Assembly (NCBI GenBank): GCA_905250115.1
Contig: CAJNOI010000195.1
Coordinates: 93,132-157,131 of the forward strand
Source: Adineta steineri
Lineage: Eukaryota; Rotifera; Eurotatoria; Adinetida; Adinetidae
DNA length: 64,000 nucleotides
Reading direction: 5' to 3'
Position numbers and translations under genes: made by a program
Shown: one piece after another, positions 45,268 through 55,372 of the stretch
How positions within the stretch are numbered: position 1 is the first letter of the stretch
Layout: each line of letters begins with the position of its first letter
The notes under the pieces: model-generated
Told to the model about the DNA's origin: nothing
What the model saw: the letters and a program-made list of their open reading frames with translations, nothing else
The model's database searches: none

Positions 45268-45686
45268 AAATAATTTCCTTTGTATTTCATATATTTGACC
45301 ATAGAAAGAGAGAAATATAAGTGTTTTGTGTTTGAGCAGCAATATCTTGTCAATTTCTACGAATTATAATGTCTGCAATAATATAACTATTTGCAAGTTC
45401 TGAGTCTTCAATAACACCAGGCATGAGAGCAGAAAGAAAACAACCCTAGAGATTGATCTTCTCTTCGTTTAAATACGTAGTAAAATTTCTTTTCACGGGT
45501 TCTTTTAATGACTGACATGTGTAAAAACATTTAAGCAGTTTTTTTTGTTTCCTACTGATTAATGAGGAATGTGTGTGTTGATCCTCGTTTGGTTTGATAA
45601 TAACCATCTATAATTTTCAATGAAAAAGGCGTTATCGTCCAGTTCAAAAACAAAAGAAAGAAAATCTAAATAGAAAGTAGAGACAC

Positions 45687-45692
45687 TATAAA
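45687..45692 (+). promoter_or_regulatory. TATA box of the plus-strand ART-TPR gene
   Basis: TATAAA, 98 bp upstream of the ATG at 45785, matching the layout of the other ART-TPR gene. Confidence 0.5.
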
Positions 45693-45784
45693 ATGAACTA
45701 CTATATCATTCTCTCACTCGCAAAGTTTTTCAAGGTACTCAAATACACCATATTCTTAGTACAAATAGCAAATAATCAGAACCA

Positions 45785-48323
45785 ATGGCAACTAGCAAAT
45801 CAAGTGACACGAAAAAAATAAACCCAGCATCGGATCTCCCCACCCGTGTAACTACAGATCGACGTATGAACATGAAAATAATGCGAAATGTCCTCCTTAT
45901 TTTGTTAGACAACAATATCAATGATAATAGTGATCATTGTAATGATATAATCAAACAATTAAAACGTGTGGTTAACAACATAAACACGTTTACAGATGGT
46001 GAAGAATGTGTTGAATTTATTCAAACCATCACCAACAACAAAATATGTATGATTGTTTCTAGTGCATTTGGTGAGCATATTGTGCCTCACGTGCATGACA
46101 TGTCCCAAGTAGATACCATCTTTATTTTTTCTAACAATCAAAAATGGGATCAACAGTGGGCCAAAGAATGGCCTAAAATAAAAGGAGTCTTCACAAATAT
46201 AACATCAATCTGCAAAGCTCTTAAACAAACTGCTCACCAATGTGAGCAAAATGCCATCTCAATCAGCTTTATGGCATCAAACACGAAATTCGATCAATTA
46301 GATCCATCATTTATGTATACTCAGATCCTGAAAGAGATCTTATTAACCATCGACTTCGAAGATAAGCATCTCAAAGAATTTATTACTTATTGTCGTGAAG
46401 CATTTGCGGAAAACGAGTATGATTTACATAATATTGAAGAATTCGAACGTGACTATCATGATCAAAAACCTATTTGGTGGTATAGTTACCAATGTTTTTT
46501 ATATTCGATGCTCAATCAAGCATTAAGATTAGTGGATGTAGATATTATTGTTCGAATGGGCTTTTTTATTAATGATCTGCATCGTGATATTCAACGACTC
46601 CATTCAGAACAATTCGATGGTGAACAATCTGACAAAACATTTACAGTTTATCGTGGGCAATGTCTTTCAAAAGAAGATTTTACCGAAATGGCAAATACTA
46701 GAGGTGGACTGCTTTCATTTAATAACTTTTTATCAATTAGTAAAGATCGTGATGTTTCTCTGTTATTTGCACCACAAGCTGCTACAAATCTTGATCTTGT
46801 TGGAATTCTATTTGTTATATCCATTAATCCTACTCATTCAATGTTAGGTCTCATATTAGAGCCATGTAAGGGACATCAGCGAAAGAAANNNNNNNNNNAA
46901 CTTAATCTCTAGATTAGCGTCGAGTGAATCACTCAGACGCTAACATTCAACAACTCCATTTGCTTCTGTTGCAGATGTTAGCCATTTTCATACAGAAGAT
47001 GAAGTTCTCTTCTCTATGCATACGGTTTTTCGTATTGGAGATATTCAACCAATGGATGGAAATAATCATATCTATCAAGTGAATTTAACATTGACCAATG
47101 ACAACGATCAAGATCTTCGTACTCTTACTAATCGTATACGGCAGGAGACCTTTCCAGATGAGGAAGGATGGTACAGATTGGGATTATTGCTAATTACAAT
47201 GAGTCAGTTTAATAAGGCTCGAGAAGTGTATGAAGTTTTACTTCAGCAAACAACAAATGAGAGTGACCAGTCACCGATTTACTATCAACTAGGTTGGATC
47301 AAACATAGTCAAGGAGAATATCAGGAAGCACTTTCGTCTCATGAAAAAGCGCTTACAATTCGACAACAATTACTTCCTTCCAATCATCCTGATATCGGAG
47401 ACTCTTATAACAGAATCGGTGCTGTATATTACAGCATGGGTGATTATCCACAAGCACTTTCTTATTATGGAAAAGGTCTTATAATTCGGGAACAATCACT
47501 TTCTGCCAATCATCCTGATTTGGGTGCTTCATATAACAACATCGGTTTGTTGTATAATAGCATGGGTGATTATCCAAAAGCACTTTCATCTCATGAAAAA
47601 GCCCTTAGAATTCGACAACAATCACTTCCTTCCAATCATCCTAGTTTAGGTGACTCCTATAACAATATCGGTATTGTATATACCGGCATGGGTGATTATT
47701 CAAAAGCACTTTCATCTCATGAAAAAGCCCTTGGAATTCGACAACAATCACTCCCTTCTAATCATTTGGATTTGGGTGTTTCCTGTAACAATATCGGTAA
47801 TGTATATAAGAACATGGGTGATTATCAAAAAGCACTTTCTTATTATGAGAAAGATCTTGCAATTGGACAACAATCACTTTCTGCCAATCATCCTGACTTG
47901 GCTCATACCTATAACAGCATCGGTGTGGTGTATAATAGCATGGGTGATTATCTAAAAGCACTTTCTAATTTTGAAAAAGCCATTGCAATTCGACAAGAAT
48001 CACTTCCTTCTAATCATCCTGATTTAGCTTCTTCTTACATGGGCATCGGTTTGATGTATTACAACATGGGTGATTACCCAAAATCGCTTTCATCTCATGA
48101 AAAAGCCCTTGTAATTCGACAACAATCACTTCCTTCGAATCATCCTAATTTGGGTGCTTCCTATAGCAATATCGGTCAGGTGTATGAGAATATGGGCAAC
48201 TATTCAAAAGCTCAATTATTTTATGAACGTGCTGCACACATTGGGCAACAATCATTACCAAAAAATCATCCTAATCTTAAATTGTATAGAGAAAAAGTCG
48301 AAAACATTAAAAAGAAATTATAA
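45785..48323 (+). CDS. ADP-ribosyltransferase with TPRs, interrupted by a short insertion
   Basis: Same architecture as the gene at 36712-38910: a shared N-terminal domain, an ART domain (TVYRGQ, FLSIS, E-D-E before VLFSMHTVFRI), then one diverged and eight regular 42-residue TPRs. The frame is broken at 46842. Segment 46842-46945 has TGTTAG..CTAACA ends, is flanked by TTCAA on both sides, and contains 10 N. Dropping the insert and one TTCAA leaves 2430 nt, exactly 810 codons, so the parental gene was open. As assembled, the allele is disrupted inside the ART domain between the S and E motifs. Whether the insert is spliced out is unknown. It is intronless otherwise, has no signal peptide, and has very regular TPR DNA repeats. 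Confidence 0.8.
46842..46945. mobile_element. Small TIR element inserted in the ART domain, with gap
   Basis: It starts TGTTAGGTCT and ends AGACGCTAACA. The ends are inverted repeats with a one-base indel. Direct TTCAA copies flank it (46837-46841, 46946-46950). Near its right end TTAGCGTC and GACGCTAA enclose an inner GAGTG..CACTC, forming a strong hairpin at 46915-46943. Ten N at 46889-46898 mean its true length is unknown. It looks like a MITE of unassigned family. Confidence 0.6.
46889..46898. other. Assembly gap (10 N)
   Basis: Ten N inside the insertion element. The size is probably a placeholder. Confidence 0.95.
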
Positions 48324-49515
48324 TTTCTTTCTGTATTTTTTTTGAAAGTAAAAGAAAATTGATGAAAACGAAAATATGTCTCTATTCAAACTATGTTCTT
48401 GTTGAGAACATAATATGAGCAATAATACTCATCGATAAGGTAAACAATATATATTGAAAAGATATTTATTGTAGAAAACACCTTCACGGGTACATGATTA
48501 TGTCTGAATCGTACAGTTTCGTTGTGTTAGGTAAGAAAAATACTCAACAGAAACATAAAAGAACAGAAAAAGAGAAAAAGTTTATTTTACCAATATAATG
48601 AATTATTGTTTCTATGAACGAGAAAAGAGTTTATTTGAATGAATTGAAAAAGGATGAAAAGAAAAATATAGAGAAGAACAATGACAAATTTGCCGACTGA
48701 AAAAAAAGTGAATGTAGGTCTGAGATAGAATCAAGCTAAACTTTTTTATTCTAATTATATCTGAATACATGTCTGACTACAAATCATTGTGGAGAAATTT
48801 TCAAACATACTAACGGAATAAACAAATCAAGAAAATTTAATTTAAATGGTTATTCCGACTAGTTTTCTCCGAAACAATGATAGGGCTTAGACTATTTCAC
48901 GAAAATGAAAATCATTACATTAGTTCAGTTCTATTTGTATGATTTTCATTTAATGATCTTGATTTTCTCACGAAATCAAAATTATCACAATAGTGTTCGT
49001 TATTCTCCTAACATCTTCATTCTGTTAATTCAACTATTTCAAAAAAACCAGAGTCACTGTAGTATTTTCACCAATTTTTTGTCATTTTCATCCGATTATC
49101 TTGAATATTCTGTCAATCTTGAGGATGTGAGTGTAGGTGTGACTGTCGTTGAGAGATAGATTATACACCCGCAACCACCCAAATCCACACCCACACCCTC
49201 AAACTGAACAATGATTTTTTTTTCAATTTTCGAAAAATAAACAGCTGATCGAAGTGAGCTAATATCTTCATATACACATTCTCTCACACTTATGATATGT
49301 GTATGCAAATAAAATTCTCTGGAAGTTTTAGAAGATTCTGTTGACAAACAGATGTTTATTAAAAAGTGTTCTGAAAATAAAACACATTATAAATATATTC
49401 TCACTTGAGCACATGGATTTATGCAGATTCGAAGATAAAATAAATGAATACAGAAAAAATAAAAAAAAGAAAACATGAATAATGACAATGAACATGAAAA
49501 GGAAGTAGTCACTTT
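48324..49515. other. Intergenic region
   Basis: AT-rich. Palindrome copy 8 lies near its right end. Otherwise nothing recognised. Confidence 0.5.
49121..49201. repeat. GTGGG palindrome, copy 8
   Basis: GAGGATGTGAGTGTAGGTGTG (49121-49141) is matched by CACCCGCAACCACCC and CCACACCCACACCCTC (49166-49200). It is the longest copy. Confidence 0.55.
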
Positions 49516-50603
49516 TTACAAAAGAATGCAGCGAGGTAAATATTTTGAATACCACTGCATACTAGTCCAATGTTCGAGTAAATACCGGGTCATATCCAGT
49601 TGCCCGATACAAGTCTTTCGTTCAATGATAGCTTTAATTTCGCATCGAGTTAAAGCACATGGTAAAACTTGAATATCAGCAAATTTAGTTATTGTTCCAA
49701 ACTTGGGATAACCTGAGTGAGACAAAAACAGATATTTATTATTATTGATATCTATTGAACGTTTAATCATCTCTTGTTCAGAAAGCGGTCCTGCATTGCA
49801 AATTAATGGATAAGCATATCCATTGATGTAGAATATAAATACTGACGAGTATATTAGTGTAATATGAAACCAACGATCAAAAAGTACTTTGATATGTGTT
49901 TTGGCTTCAAGACCACCCATATGCGAACATTGAACTCGTATCGATTTTTCATTAAGACAAAATTCGAGTGAAAAATCATTCAATCTTATTTAAAATGACA
50001 ATTCTTCGAAGCGTGATGAAAGTTGAAGCCACATGCTAATTGAATAATCATGATTGTGTAAAGGAACTGGAAATCGAGGAAAAGGAGCTCTATTAGAACG
50101 ATACATATTGTCGAATACAACACTACCAGTTCCTTGTAAGCGTGTAGGAACTTTATAATGACGATTACAATCTGGAACTGTTGAATACGAATAAGAACTA
50201 AATTAAATTGTAAAATATACAAGTATTTGCTATCAAAAATATTGTTATATCTAAACAATCTAATTTAAAAAGCAAACATGTATCCAATATGGCTAATATC
50301 CTCAAAAATAATATCATGTTTATTACGAACATCTCCTTCAGTCCGACGAAAAAAGCGTACGGACATACACGATTCTATTCTAATTATTGATCAGTCAGCT
50401 TACCTTCTACAATATTTGAACCATTCGAGTTCTTGTCTTGATATAATGCCAAAACGATTTTTAAAATAGATATTGAGAAAACGTTCATTTGTTATTACAG
50501 CATGCCATTGTTTACATACAGCACGTGAATTGAATACATCTAATGGATTATCGATCTCAAGAAAGAGTTGTTCGAGCACTTCAGGAGGTACTCTATCCAC
50601 CAT
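49516..50603 (-). pseudogene. F-box protein with LamG/concanavalin-like domain, carrying a stop
   Basis: Exon 1 (50603-50404) encodes an F-box (VPPEVLEQLFLEIDNPLDVF then AVCKQWHAV), which recruits SCF ubiquitin ligase. Candidate exon 2 (50379-50278) and exon 3 (50177-49516) encode a beta-rich segment with DYSISMWLQLSS, DRWFHITLIYSSVFIFYING and FADIQVLPCALT, typical of LamG/concanavalin-A-like folds. Two defects are visible. The only in-frame intron between exons 1 and 2 is 24 nt, too short for normal splicing and containing a TAA. Exon 3 has an in-frame TAA at 49990-49992. I read it as a decaying gene. A sequencing error or unusual splicing is possible. Confidence 0.5.
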
Positions 50604-50958
50604 TTTCTTACTTCTTTTAACGGTCAGAGGTCATATGCACAAACATCATGCAAATCAAGTATAATGAGCCAAGCCAATCAATATAAGCATGCAACGGTCG
50701 GTCATTGATCGTTATGCTTCATCTGTTTTATGTTATATCGTCTATATATCGTGAACTTTTCATTTAGCATTTTTCTCTTAAGTATGACCGCTTGACCCCT
50801 GCCTATATCTGTATAATACGCATGTTAGACTTGCGAATATTTCTTCGTGAACATTAGATCACTATACTCAATTCTCTGTCAAAATTCGAAAGACGTATGT
50901 TTTTTATTAGGTCAAGAAGAAAGCAAAGATTCTAAACTACGTAGTTGATATGTGACGA

Positions 50959-51010
50959 CAGGGTGTGGGTGTGTAGTATGAGAGAAGAATGACTTACACA
51001 CCCATACTCA
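50959..51010. repeat. GTGGG palindrome, copy 9
   Basis: GGGTGTGGGTGTGTAGT (50961-50977) is matched by TACACACCCATACTCA (50995-51010). Both arms carry the same GTGTGTA/TACACAC variant. It lies about 110 bp beyond the LIPT2 stop codon. Confidence 0.6.
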
Positions 51011-51122
51011 ACAAAATGATGATTCATATAGTAATTTTATCTTTTATTAACTAAGCACTGTCAATATCCAAGTATTTTTCTAGAATATATATACAATTTA
51101 TAAAAAAATACAATAATATCTA

Positions 51123-51863
51123 TTATAACAGATCCATATTAAGATTTTCTTGTTTGTCATTCTCATTTAAATCAACATTAAATGTTCGTTGGAAATGATT
51201 TAAAAATATGGGTGTTATTTGTTTTACAGTTATTGTTTGTTTAGAAGATACTTCATCAGTTAATGATGTTATTTGTCGTCGATCAAATCCACATGGTATA
51301 ATATGATCAAACCAATTCATATTAACTGAACAATTAATTGATATACCATGAGATGTTATACCACGTGAATAACGTATACCCATAAAAGCAACTTTTCGTT
51401 GATTATCTATCCATGCTCCAGCATAATTTACTGTTTGTCCATTTTTAATTCCTGAATAAACTCTTGTTTGACCAACAATTTCTCCACAAGTATCAACTAA
51501 TGTTTGTTCAAGACGATTAATATAAGTTCGAAGTGTTAATCGAAGCAGTGGATGTTGAAGTGGAAGAATAGGATAAGCAACAAATTGACCTGGTCCATGA
51601 AATGTTAAAAGACCACCACGATCAGTTTCATGAAAATGTGCACCAAGTGAACGAAGTCGTTCAATATCAGCTGAAGTAACAATTGATGAGGAACGACGAA
51701 GACCACATGTATAAACAGGTTGAAATTCAAAAAGTAATAAAACAGGATTACCATTTCCCATTGCTAAACGTTGAATATAATGAGATTGAAGTGATTGACC
51801 ATAAGCATATGAAATTAATTTTTTATATTGTATTAATTCAATTAGAAGTCGTTGATGATGCAT
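51123..51863 (-). CDS. LIPT2: Mitochondrial octanoyltransferase (LipB family)
   Basis: An intronless 246-residue protein. It transfers octanoyl from acyl-carrier protein to the lipoyl domain of glycine cleavage H protein and other 2-oxoacid dehydrogenase subunits, the first step of mitochondrial lipoate synthesis. Diagnostic segments: VYTCGLRR, RGGLLTFHGPGQFVAYPIL, the active-site Lys in RKVAFMGIRYSRGITSHGIS (Lys157) and the catalytic Cys in IIPCGF (Cys191). Length matches the family (about 230-250). The N terminus is short and only weakly presequence-like. It is divergent from the phosphagen-kinase homologue, with 140 bp between the starts, so a shared promoter is likely. Confidence 0.93.
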   Translation of the reverse strand: MHHQRLLIELIQYKKLISYAYGQSLQSHYIQRLAMGNGNPVLLLFEFQPVYTCGLRRSSSIVTSADIERLRSLGAHFHETDRGGLLTFHGPGQFVAYPILPLQHPLLRLTLRTYINRLEQTLVDTCGEIVGQTRVYSGIKNGQTVNYAGAWIDNQRKVAFMGIRYSRGITSHGISINCSVNMNWFDHIIPCGFDRRQITSLTDEVSSKQTITVKQITPIFLNHFQRTFNVDLNENDKQENLNMDLL

Positions 51864-52003
51864 TATTACAAATAAAATATCTTTAATGAGATAATATTTT
51901 ATAAATACATTAATCTAAATATCTAAAAAGTATCTTATAAAAAGAAAAGAAAATAGTGTTACTAAGGAATAGTTTACTTTTTTTTCGTTCGATTCAAATT
52001 TCA

Positions 52004-53156
52004 ATGATAAATATTGAACATGAAAAATCAATTAATCAACTAATAAAGAAGAAATCTTTAGTACAAAAATATTTTCTCTGGTTACAACCATGTGAAATAT
52101 GGTGTTTATTGCGTAAAAAAACGCAATTCAATTCAACAATTTATGATTGTATTCAATCAGGATTAGAAAATCCTGATGCAATCTGTGGTCTATACGCAAT
52201 TGATGGAGACTGTTACGAATTATTTCGTTGTCTATTTTGGCCAGTTATTATGGATTATCATAAAATTGATATTCGAAATTTAATATTCAAACATGATTTT
52301 GGTGATTATCATGATATACAAGATTTATCATCAGAAATAAATCAACAAATTTTATCGATACGTATTCGTATTGATCGCTCTATTCAACATTATCCAATGA
52401 TACCTAAATTAACTGTTGATCAGTTATTAGAAATTGAAGAACGTGTAAGAACTACACTTGAACATTTAGATGAAGATTTGCAGGGTGATTATCATTCACT
52501 TAAAGATCTTAATGAAATGGATCAAATTAAACTACGAGAAAGATCTATTCTTTTTCAAGTTTGAATTATCTTGAATAACTAATATACTGATTTATCTATT
52601 TATAGGAACCAATAGATCGTTATTTAGAAAGTGCAGGAGTATATAATCATTGGCCAAATGGTAAGTTACCGTTAATTTTTCTTAAGAATTTTTACAGTTT
52701 GAAAGTATATTATTAGGTCGTGGATTTTCTATCAATAAAGATGAAAATTTTATAATTTGGGTTAATGAAGAAGATCATCTAAGTTTTATTGCTCAATCAA
52801 ATGATAGTAAAATGAATGAGACTTATGAACGTCTAATACGTGCTATAACTCAACTACATCAAGCATTTGAATTTCAACAACATCAACGTTTAGGTTATTT
52901 AAATTTTTCTCCATTAAATATTGGAACAGCATTACAAGTTAATGTTCATATAAAATTAAACCATACAGAAAAACTTGATGAATTGATTGAATTTAGTAAA
53001 AAATATGATATTCATTTAGAAAATACAAATGAAAAAAATATTTTTAATTTATCAAATATTATACGATTAGGACGAACTGAATTTCATATTATTCGTAGTA
53101 TGTGGAATGGTATTCAACAAATCATTGAACAAGATATAAATCAAAACATAAACTAA
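52004..53156 (+). CDS. Phosphagen (arginine/creatine) kinase homologue lacking catalytic residues
   Basis: Exons 52004-52558, 52606-52660 and 52717-53156 encode about 350 residues, the usual monomer length. The guanidino-kinase plan is clear: NPDAICGLYAIDGDCYELF, SIRIRIDRSIQ (equivalent to STRVRCGRS), WVNEEDHL and an LGYLNFSPLNIGTAL block. Key residues are changed. The reactive Cys of CPTNLG is Ser, the Arg after EEDHL is Ser, the Arg of RASVHI is Gln, and the flexible-loop RGxxGE is missing. Two ATP-binding Arg equivalents and the first Glu remain. The frame and introns are intact, so it is likely an expressed pseudoenzyme. The frame is open upstream to 51956 but without an ATG there. Confidence 0.8.
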
Positions 53157-53200
53157 ATCTTTTATTTATCAGTAATACATACAGAAAACTTTAATAATAA

Positions 53201-53561
53201 CTATTTCGATATTTCATCATATGGGTTTTCAAATTTATATTTTTGACGTACTTCATTAAAAATACGTTGAGTATCTATAGGACTATCAGCATTCCAAGTT
53301 TTAATCCAACGTGTTTGATATTTTGGTTCTCGTAAAATATCATATTGTGATGGAGCATGACTTTTACCTGGCCCATGTTGTTCCATTACTAATTGTGTAC
53401 GTAAACGTTGATCGATGCGACGGGAATAAAGACCAACTTCTTTTAAAGCAAATGGCTAAAATATAAGACATTATAAATGATATAACAATAAATGATTAAT
53501 ATAAACATACATGTCTATGTGGTCCCCATATACGATACCAATAGTTACGTGAAACAGGCAT
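53201..53561 (-). CDS. Small basic protein, unknown, possibly mitochondrial
   Basis: Exons 53561-53511 and 53455-53201 (51-nt and 255-nt exons, 55-nt intron) encode 101 residues. The sequence is rich in Arg, Tyr and Trp (SRNYWYRIWGPHRHPFALKE near the start) with no membrane segment, Cys or obvious domain. Composition and size suggest a small accessory subunit of a mitochondrial complex or ribosome, but I recognise no family and give no function. The intron joins the frames cleanly and the 3' end converges on the phosphagen-kinase homologue, with 44 bp between stop codons. Confidence 0.6.
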
Positions 53562-53757
53562 CTTTTTTAATGTAAATCTACAGATAAATAAATAGGATTT
53601 ATATTGTACACGAATAAACTAGGCTATATGTCTGTGTTTGTGCATGTAACTATTGATTGGAGTGCAATATTTACAAGAAATACATCGATTAATAGATGTC
53701 ACCTATTGACATGAAATGTTATTCGATTTTGTAATAGCAGTAATAATCTGAATTATT

Positions 53758-54103
53758 TTAACCCTTCCACTATATCTTTAATATGATCTATGAGGAAGAT
53801 TATAACAAATGCGACAGGTTTGCATTGTTGTATTGATAAAACGTACTGTAGAAAAAATTTGTTTATGTCATCCTTTACTAATAGTTTATTTTTGACTCAT
53901 GTCGTATCAAAGAACGATGTTATCATGTTTTGAGTGAATAAGTTTCTTTAAATTATCCTTTTTGCAAATCAGATATCTTAATGAAAAAAAGATGAAAAAA
54001 AATTTAAATTTAAAAACTGTTTTGACCTATTATTTTATTAATGCAAAAAAATATACTTTCTAGAAATGGGTCAAAAATGACTCACTACGTGGTTAAGAGT
54101 TAA
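53758..54103. mobile_element. Degenerate TTAA-flanked element (possible piggyBac-type MITE)
   Basis: TTAACCCTTCCAC at 53758 faces GTGGTTAAGAGTTAA ending at 54103. The right end read in reverse is TTAACTCTTAACCAC, matching the left with a 2-nt gap. TGGGTCAAAAATGACTCAC near the right end is the kind of subterminal motif seen in such MITEs. It contains no gene. The call is weaker than for the element at 1963. Confidence 0.4.
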
Positions 54104-54420
54104 GGAGTAAATATTATTCTAATGATAAAACGATGTCACATTTCAACTATGAAATTTTATTACATTGTAATCTTAAAAACACTTTTTCCAATTTATTTAT
54201 TTATTTTGTCTTTTTTTAAAATTCGCTTCATTAATTAACGCATTAGAAAGATTTTAAACATATATAACGTAATATTAACCAACTTTGAAAACACTTGTGT
54301 CATGTTTGTTAGTATCTGAGATAAGAAAAACTTAACATGGTAAAAGATAAGAAAATATAATACGTATATAACAACATCTATCTAAAAAGTGGAGTCATTT
54401 TTTCAAATTACAAAGCTACT

Positions 54421-54885
54421 ATGGTCAATCTACCAGCTATAAATGAACGTACAATACTCACTGCCATTCTAGGTATATTAGGTGTAGCTACACTTTTCTG
54501 TCTTATTGGTTTAGCCACATCAGGATGGGGAGGGTATGGTGTTTTTAAGTTACCACATTCATCAACAGGATCTTTATGTATCTTTTCACTTATTTTACTT
54601 ATCGCTTGTGTTATTGTGGGAGCAGTTATTTTATTAAATCTTTATCAACATGAATATTTACCATTAGCATTTGTCTCATTAATGATTATTACGTCAATAT
54701 TTTTACTTGCATCATTTTCATCATTTATATCAGCGATTAATATAATTTCAATTTATTCATACAATTTGGTAGTAACAGCATTTGCGTTTACATATCTATC
54801 ATCAATTCTTGCCACTTATTGGTTATTTGGTGCACGTCAAACAACTAGTGCAGCAACACCAGAGCCTGTTAAACAACCAATATAA
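54421..54885 (+). CDS. Four-transmembrane protein, unassigned
   Basis: An intronless 154-residue membrane protein. Predicted helices are at about 11-31, 48-71, 77-100 and 110-137, with a short polar C-terminal tail (TTSAATPEPVKQPI). A SGWGGYG motif follows TM1. The topology (small, four helices, first extracellular loop short) resembles claudin/PMP22/MARVEL-like proteins, but the paired Cys and W-GLW-C-C signature are absent, so no family is assigned. The frame is clean and the codon use is normal. The gene is preceded by about 300 bp free of features. Confidence 0.7.
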   Translation: MVNLPAINERTILTAILGILGVATLFCLIGLATSGWGGYGVFKLPHSSTGSLCIFSLILLIACVIVGAVILLNLYQHEYLPLAFVSLMIITSIFLLASFSSFISAINIISIYSYNLVVTAFAFTYLSSILATYWLFGARQTTSAATPEPVKQPI

Positions 54886-55372
54886 ATATTACTTCTGATG
54901 TTTTGAATAAAATGGCTGTTATCAATAATAATTACAGAATATTATTGAGAAAAACATTTTCATATACTTCCTACAAGACTATAATGAATGTGAACATTTT
55001 TTTTTGTTTTTGAAATTTTTTCTAAATAAATAACAAGAAAAAGAAATAGATTGTTTATCGATATTGGTTTATTTTTCATATGATATTATTTATGTATTTA
55101 TTTCGCATGAGTAGACCCTATTTTTATTATTGATAAAGGATATTATTCATTTACCTGATATCGGTTTCATTAAATTGATGACTAAACGTTCTGTAGACGA
55201 GTCTATGAAAAATAGTTCTTCAATGTCAATATATATAAATATGTTTGTAAAAAATAGAAAGCAAAAATCACTCAAGCATATTCTTCTCTTCTGTTTTACC
55301 TGTATCATTGATATAGAGACATGACATTTGTTTCCAACCTTCATTATTGGTTAGAGAATAATTTGCTTTGTG
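54886..55372. other. Intergenic region
   Basis: AT-rich. Overlapping short frames on both strands at 55130-55450 are chance. No other signal. Confidence 0.4.

Larger units (their letters stand above)
44440..45784. other. Intergenic, upstream of the plus-strand ART-TPR gene
   Basis: Contains palindrome copy 7 and the TATA box at 45687. No gene recognised. Confidence 0.5.

Noticed and set aside
46842-46983. Possible intron ending at TTGCAG before GATGTTAGCC
   Set aside because: The DNA just before that AG encodes TPFASVA, which matches the coding sequence of the sister ART gene. The TIR/TSD insertion explains the break better.
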